Shown here piece after piece: positions 24,087 through 27,547 of a DNA stretch of 27,547 nucleotides (position 1 is its first letter; every line of letters starts with the position of its first letter). Where the stretch lies: contig CAZAKZ010000073.1 in assembly GCA_964485695.1 (NCBI GenBank), forward strand, positions 1 to 27,547. Direction: 5' to 3'. Source of the DNA: CAZAKZ01 sp964485695. GTDB lineage: Bacteria > Planctomycetota > JAFGQW01. Position numbers and translations under genes: made by a program. The notes under the pieces were generated by a model. The model did no database searches and had not been told where the DNA came from. It saw nothing but the letters and a program-made list of their open reading frames with translations.

Positions 24087-24629
24087 TTACCCCGTACGCC
24101 CGCTTTCGTTTCTGCGTTTTCTCCACCCCAGCCAAAGCCCCAGCCACACCATGCCTGCGCACGAACCCTCGATGATCCAGTTCACGAGTGGATCCTGCAG
24201 GGGGTGCAGGGGGGGGAGGAGCCGGAGGGGCACATAGGCCATGATCAGGAGGAGACTCCCGAGGGCGAGGACCTTGGCCAGGGACAGGTGTCTGTCCTTC
24301 CGCACCAGATAGATCGTGATACCGAGTCCGAGGAGAAAGCAGAGGCCGCAGAGACAGGTGCGAATCGGGCCCCGGCCCCCTTCCAGCGACAGGATGGAAT
24401 CCAGGCGGTGCAGAATCCATCGGCCGGATACGTAGGCCAGCATCTGCAAGTCCACGGCTTTATCGATGGAGATGACCAGGCAGTAGAGGGCCACCACCAG
24501 CCAGATGCTGCGCCCACCGGACGGGGATCGGATGGCAAGCCACAGGGCGACGAGCCCCGGCAGGATCCAGAAAATGACCTTGAGCCAGTATATGCACGTC
24601 GGGTGCAGGAAGGTAAGCATCGTGGTCAT
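24087..24629 (-). CDS. Multi-pass membrane protein of unknown function (second gene of pair)
   Basis: The product is 180 residues with about five membrane helices: WLKVIFWILPGLVALWLAI, IWLVVALYCLVISI, TCLCGLCFLLGLGITIYLV, VLALGSLLLIMAYVPLRLL and IIEGSCAGMVWLGLWLGW. The C-terminus is basic (RKRRNESGR), which suggests it faces the cytoplasm. No family was recognised. The ATG at 24629 overlaps the stop of the upstream gene as ATGA and has its own AAAGGAGA box, so the pair is cotranscribed and translationally coupled. The two proteins are of similar size and probably form a complex or act together in the membrane. Confidence 0.8.
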   Translation of the reverse strand: MTTMLTFLHPTCIYWLKVIFWILPGLVALWLAIRSPSGGRSIWLVVALYCLVISIDKAVDLQMLAYVSGRWILHRLDSILSLEGGRGPIRTCLCGLCFLLGLGITIYLVRKDRHLSLAKVLALGSLLLIMAYVPLRLLPPLHPLQDPLVNWIIEGSCAGMVWLGLWLGWRKRRNESGRTG

Positions 24630-25123
24630 GCCGTCTTTCTCCTTTGAACGAGGATCGCCGTCGAGGCGGACAGGGCCAGGAATCCTTCGAAGCCGTACCG
24701 GCCCGGCTGTTGCCAGAGGACTTCGGGTAGGATGGCATCCAGGGAAAGCGTGGCCAGGGCGACGAATCCCGTCATCCACAGGGCGGCCCCCAGGGCCACA
24801 CCCAGGCGCCACCCTTCCCGGTGAGCGGCTTTTCCGTACCAGAGAAGCACCGGGACCGCCAGGATCAGAACGAGGACCAGAAATACGACCTTGTGCCAGA
24901 TCCGATCCTCGTACGCGTCGGCGGCCTCGAGCAGATTCCGGCCGAGTTCCAGGAGAGGCCAGTTCCACAGCGTTGCCCTGATGGAGGCCAGGAGGAGGCC
25001 CAGAGCGGACAGCACCCGCCACGGGATTCGGTTCTTTCCTTTCCCCGCTTTCCAGGCTCCCACGGCCACATACGACCACAGAAGAACCAGGCAGATGCGA
25101 ACGGTCCAGTAAAGCAAACTCAA
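24626..25123 (-). CDS. Multi-pass membrane protein of unknown function (first gene of pair, TTG start)
   Basis: The product is 165 residues from a TTG start. It has about four to five hydrophobic helices: LLYWTVRICLVLLWSYVAV, VLSALGLLLASI, VVFLVLVLILAVPVLLWYG, LGVALGAALWMTGFVALATL and GFLALSASTAILV. The TTG at 25123 is preferred because AAAGGAG lies 7 nt upstream, the same arrangement as in the partner gene. The in-frame ATG at 25171 would add 16 polar residues and has no ribosome-binding site. I do not recognise a family. It overlaps the next gene by 4 nt (ATGA). The serine-hydrolase gene diverges from it. Confidence 0.75.
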   Translation of the reverse strand: MSLLYWTVRICLVLLWSYVAVGAWKAGKGKNRIPWRVLSALGLLLASIRATLWNWPLLELGRNLLEAADAYEDRIWHKVVFLVLVLILAVPVLLWYGKAAHREGWRLGVALGAALWMTGFVALATLSLDAILPEVLWQQPGRYGFEGFLALSASTAILVQRRKTA

Positions 25124-25253
25124 GCGGCTACTCCTTTGAGGACTGTATCGTGATGAGGTGGAGCCGGCCATGACCGAAAATTGTGCTGGACTGGAAATAG
25201 AAGCGCCGGCTTTCGTAAAGTCGCGGAATTCGAATCACCCGGTCTTCGGATCA

Positions 25254-25282
25254 TTGCGGCGGGCGGATATGGCTGGCATGAT
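25254..25282 (+). promoter_or_regulatory. Candidate promoter of the serine-hydrolase operon
   Basis: TTGCGG (25254-25259) and CATGAT (25277-25282) are separated by 17 nt, leaving a leader of about 30 nt before the ATG at 25318. A second -10-like box, TATACA, follows at about 25291. The site lies in the 194-bp gap between divergent genes. Confidence 0.45.
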
Positions 25283-25317
25283 GGCCCCGATATACAGGAC
25301 TTCCCGCAGGAGGAGGA

Positions 25318-26397
25318 ATGGTAAATATTCGATCCGCTGTGGCCGCCTGCACCCTGGTGCTACTGGCCGCACTCACGGCTGCTCAGGATGCTGCAGAGCT
25401 GCCGAAGAGGGACTACTGGCCCACCCGGGCGTGGAAAACAGAGCGGCCCGAGGACCACGGCCTGGATCCCGGGGTCCTTGATGAGCTGAAGGAGAAGATC
25501 GAGAAGGAGCTCATTTACTCCGCCGTCATCGTCAAGGACGGCAACATCGTATTCGAGTATTACAAGGGCGACCTCGGCAGGGACTCCAGGTTCCTCATGT
25601 ACTCCTGCACCAAGAGCTTCACATCGGCCCTCATCGGGATCTGCATCGACAAGGGATACATCAAGGGAACGGACCAGAAGATTTCCGAGTTCTTCCCGGA
25701 CCTGAGTCGGCCCGGTACGGACGACCGGAAGAAACGCATCACCCTTCACCATCTCCTGACCATGACCGCGGGCTTCGAGTGGTCCGATATGGCCCATTAC
25801 GGGCCCATGATTGCGTCCAACGACAGGGTCGGTTTCCTCCTGGACCTGCCCATGAAGCACGCCCCCGGCGAGAAGTGGGTCTACAGCACCGGCGTTTCCC
25901 ACCTCCTCTCCGCCATCGTACAGAAGGCTTCCGGCAAGGACGCCCTCGCTCTTGCCCGGGAACACCTCTTCGGGCCCATCGGGATCACGAGTGTGGAGTG
26001 GCCCGCGGATCCGAAAGGGATCCGGGTGGGTGGAGACCGCCTCGAGGTGACCGCCAGGGACGCTGCCCGGTTCGGATTCCTCTTCCTGAACCAGGGGCAC
26101 TGGGACGGCAAGCAGGTGATTTCGAGGAAGTGGATCCGGGAATCCACGAAGCCGCACATCCGGAGGAGCTCCAGGGACGGCTACGGGTATCAGTGGTGGA
26201 CTTCGTCCCGGAAGCGTCCGGTGCCGCACGAGATGTTCTTTGCGAGCGGGGCCCGGGGGCAGTTCATTGTGGTCCTGCCGGCCATGGACATGGTCCTGGT
26301 GGCCACGAGCCAGATGCCCCAGGCCCTCACCAACAGGGTCAATGTCCTGTTCAGACGATACGTTTTGAAAGCAATGATCAGGGGAAAGAAGCCATGA
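25318..26397 (+). CDS. Exported serine hydrolase of the class C beta-lactamase family
   Basis: The product is 359 residues. The N-terminus is a signal peptide (MVNIRSAVAACTLVLLAALTAAQ). The catalytic SxxK is S96-C-T-K99 and the family Tyr is Y189 in WVYSTGVSHLL, where the common YxN is YST as in several esterase or 6-aminohexanoate-dimer hydrolase relatives. The third motif (KTG in beta-lactamases) is replaced by SGARGQF near residue 305. LHHLLTMTAGF is a further family hallmark. It is expected to be an esterase, amidase or peptidase acting outside the cytoplasm, more likely than a true beta-lactamase. A purine-rich GGAGGAGGA precedes the ATG. The stop overlaps the next start by 4 nt, indicating an operon. 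Confidence 0.9.
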   Translation: MVNIRSAVAACTLVLLAALTAAQDAAELPKRDYWPTRAWKTERPEDHGLDPGVLDELKEKIEKELIYSAVIVKDGNIVFEYYKGDLGRDSRFLMYSCTKSFTSALIGICIDKGYIKGTDQKISEFFPDLSRPGTDDRKKRITLHHLLTMTAGFEWSDMAHYGPMIASNDRVGFLLDLPMKHAPGEKWVYSTGVSHLLSAIVQKASGKDALALAREHLFGPIGITSVEWPADPKGIRVGGDRLEVTARDAARFGFLFLNQGHWDGKQVISRKWIRESTKPHIRRSSRDGYGYQWWTSSRKRPVPHEMFFASGARGQFIVVLPAMDMVLVATSQMPQALTNRVNVLFRRYVLKAMIRGKKP

Positions 26398-27113
26398 AAT
26401 CGATCCTCGTCTCCCTCCTCGTCCCCGTCTTCTGGGCGCTGTCCTCGGTCGAGGGCCAGGTGGAGAAGCACTGGTACGTCCTGGAAAAGCAGGTCTCCGG
26501 TCCAGGTTCCGAAAAGGACCAGCCGACCAGCGAGATGTGGATCGGCGACGGGAAGGTCGCCTACATCATGCCCGACCGGATCCTCATCATCGACCAGGTA
26601 AAGAAGCGCTTGATCTTCGCCAACCGGCGCTACAAGACCTACGTCGAGAGGCCGCTGCCCCTGGATCTGTCGAAGCTCTATGCCATACAGCTCGCGATGC
26701 GGTTTCAGGCCGTGAAGAACACCGGCGCGGTCGAGGAGACCGGCGAGGTCCGGACCATCCTGGACCGGAAATGCAAGGGCTACGGCGTGAAGCTGTGGAA
26801 GGAGTACAAGGGCCGCAAGACCGACATCAGGAAACTGACTGTCTGGGCCACTGAGGACGTGCCCTTCGACTGGAAGAAGTACAACCTCATGCTCGAGAAC
26901 CTGCGAAAGATCTACAACCGAGACGAGACGTGCCGCAAGGAGCTGAACAAGATCCGGGGCTACCAGATGGCCACGGACTTCAAGGTGCGAACCGGCGAGG
27001 TGATCTCCTACGCCATCGTTGAAATTTCCCGGAAGAAGCCGCCGGCCGGCGTGTACGAGACGCCGAAGGATTTCACCCGGAATGAGAAGCTCACCAAACG
27101 GGATTTCAGTTGA
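26394..27113 (+). CDS. Secreted DUF4412-like protein
   Basis: The product is 239 residues. A signal peptide (MKSILVSLLVPVFWALSSVEG) precedes a soluble domain with the pattern of DUF4412-type proteins: GKVAYIMPDRILIIDQVKKR (about 54-73), a central ILDRKCKGYGVKLW motif with a lone Cys, and a closing GYQMATDFKVRTGEVISYAI stretch. Such proteins are thought to be periplasmic, beta-rich and of unknown function. The family call is from pattern memory and could be wrong. The ATG overlaps the hydrolase stop (ATGA) and GGGGAAAG lies upstream, so it is cotranscribed. It may modulate, or share a substrate with, the hydrolase. Confidence 0.82.
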   Translation: MKSILVSLLVPVFWALSSVEGQVEKHWYVLEKQVSGPGSEKDQPTSEMWIGDGKVAYIMPDRILIIDQVKKRLIFANRRYKTYVERPLPLDLSKLYAIQLAMRFQAVKNTGAVEETGEVRTILDRKCKGYGVKLWKEYKGRKTDIRKLTVWATEDVPFDWKKYNLMLENLRKIYNRDETCRKELNKIRGYQMATDFKVRTGEVISYAIVEISRKKPPAGVYETPKDFTRNEKLTKRDFS

Positions 27114-27176
27114 TCGCGCGAATGCGTCGGCCGGCCAAGCCCTGATCCGAACAGGCAGCCGAGAAACGGAGCACGG

Positions 27177-27365
27177 ATGCGAATCCTCCCCCTGTTGATC
27201 ATCACCCTTATTGTGGCCGGATGCGGTCTTTCCGGGATTCGCTCCTCCCAGGACTGGAGCGAGGTCAAGGAGGACCGGCTCTACCTGGCCTGTCACGTCG
27301 GGAACTACGGTTCGGGTGTATTCCTCAGGGTGTGGGGTGTAAAGAAATTCTTTCCAGAACGGTAG
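27177..27365 (+). CDS. Small lipoprotein
   Basis: The product is 62 residues. The N-terminus MRILPLLIITLIVAGC is a typical lipoprotein signal with lipobox IVAGC, leaving about 47 mature residues (CGLSGIRSSQDWSEVKEDRL … RVWGVKKFFPER). One further cysteine is present. No family is recognised. An ACGGAG box lies about 5 nt before the ATG. It lies 63 nt after the DUF4412-like gene and is probably the last gene of that operon. Confidence 0.65.
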   Translation: MRILPLLIITLIVAGCGLSGIRSSQDWSEVKEDRLYLACHVGNYGSGVFLRVWGVKKFFPER

Positions 27366-27547
27366 ACCGAGCAGGCAGGATTGTCCGCCTCCAGACCGGG
27401 AGTCGATCCCGGGGAAGGAGGCGACATGGCATTCGTAGCAGCCCATGCTCTGGGGCCATGATTTCAAGGACGGTTTATGAGCTCTTTTGGGCCATTTTCA
27501 GGGGAAACCCCCAGCTCTGCTGGGGGACTCGTGAAGTTTGACATTTC
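27366..27547 (+). other. Window end: 11-codon ORF with strong ribosome-binding site, and a hairpin
   Basis: AAGGAGG precedes an ATG at 27426, but the frame stops at 27461 after MAFVAAHALGP. Downstream, CCCCCAG (27508-27514) and CTGGGGG (27520-27526) form a perfect 7-bp stem with a 5-nt loop. No longer gene is visible before the window ends. The short frame may be a truncated gene start or a peptide. Confidence 0.4.

Noticed and set aside
25124..25171. ATG start at 25171 for the first membrane protein
   Set aside because: No ribosome-binding site lies before it, while AAAGGAG stands 7 nt before the TTG at 25123.
1..27547. CRISPR arrays, tRNA or rRNA genes, transposases, phage genes
   Set aside because: No regularly spaced direct repeats, no tRNA cloverleaf or rRNA sequence and no transposase or integrase motif were noticed on either strand.

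Overview
This is a GC-rich bacterial chromosomal or metagenomic segment that most resembles a planctomycete (Planctomycetota). The grounds are protein style. There are two secreted propeller-type proteins with the C-terminal 'LRG(I/L)RIFL…P.G(L/V)TI' module common in that phylum. There is also an ECF sigma factor with a very long C-terminal extension, a large Ig-like lipoprotein, a membrane-anchored carboxypeptidase-regulatory-like repeat protein, a secreted LacZ-type glycosidase with a discoidin domain, and many orphan secreted proteins. No rRNA, tRNA, CRISPR array, transposase or phage gene was seen. The phylum assignment is inference.

Layout. 1-760 (+): the tail of an unknown gene, then a tandem ACT-domain protein. 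803-2295 (-): a zinc-ribbon SAM methyltransferase and a strikingly cysteine-periodic small protein lying in an A/T-rich island. 2678-13818 (+): secreted propeller protein, LacZ-type GH2 enzyme, a second propeller paralogue, an ECF sigma factor fused through a membrane segment to a degenerate alpha/beta-hydrolase, and a large Ig-like lipoprotein. 13819-14060: a hairpin-rich convergent intergenic region. 14061-23089 (-): carboxypeptidase-regulatory-like membrane protein, 1175-aa secreted protein of unknown function, DAHP synthase and a Rid-fold protein (a coupled pair), and an ABC-type solute-binding protein. 23565-23897 (+): small zinc-ribbon protein. 24087-25123 (-): two coupled multi-pass membrane proteins. 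25318-27365 (+): serine beta-lactamase-like hydrolase, a secreted DUF4412-like protein and a small lipoprotein.

How the genes may work together. The (+) block from 2678 to 13818 looks like a cell-surface set: a periplasmic or exported beta-galactosidase framed by two paralogous propeller proteins, next to a membrane-tethered sigma factor whose outer domain has lost its catalytic serine. The second propeller gene and the sigma gene carry near-identical promoter-like boxes. The DAHP synthase and Rid-fold pair suggests a branch of aromatic (chorismate) metabolism. The (-) gene ends at 14061 and 16192 are bordered by two copies of a composite repeat with palindromic ends. The most unusual items are the sigma-pseudohydrolase fusion, the triplet-cysteine protein, the composite repeat and the structured element inside its first copy.
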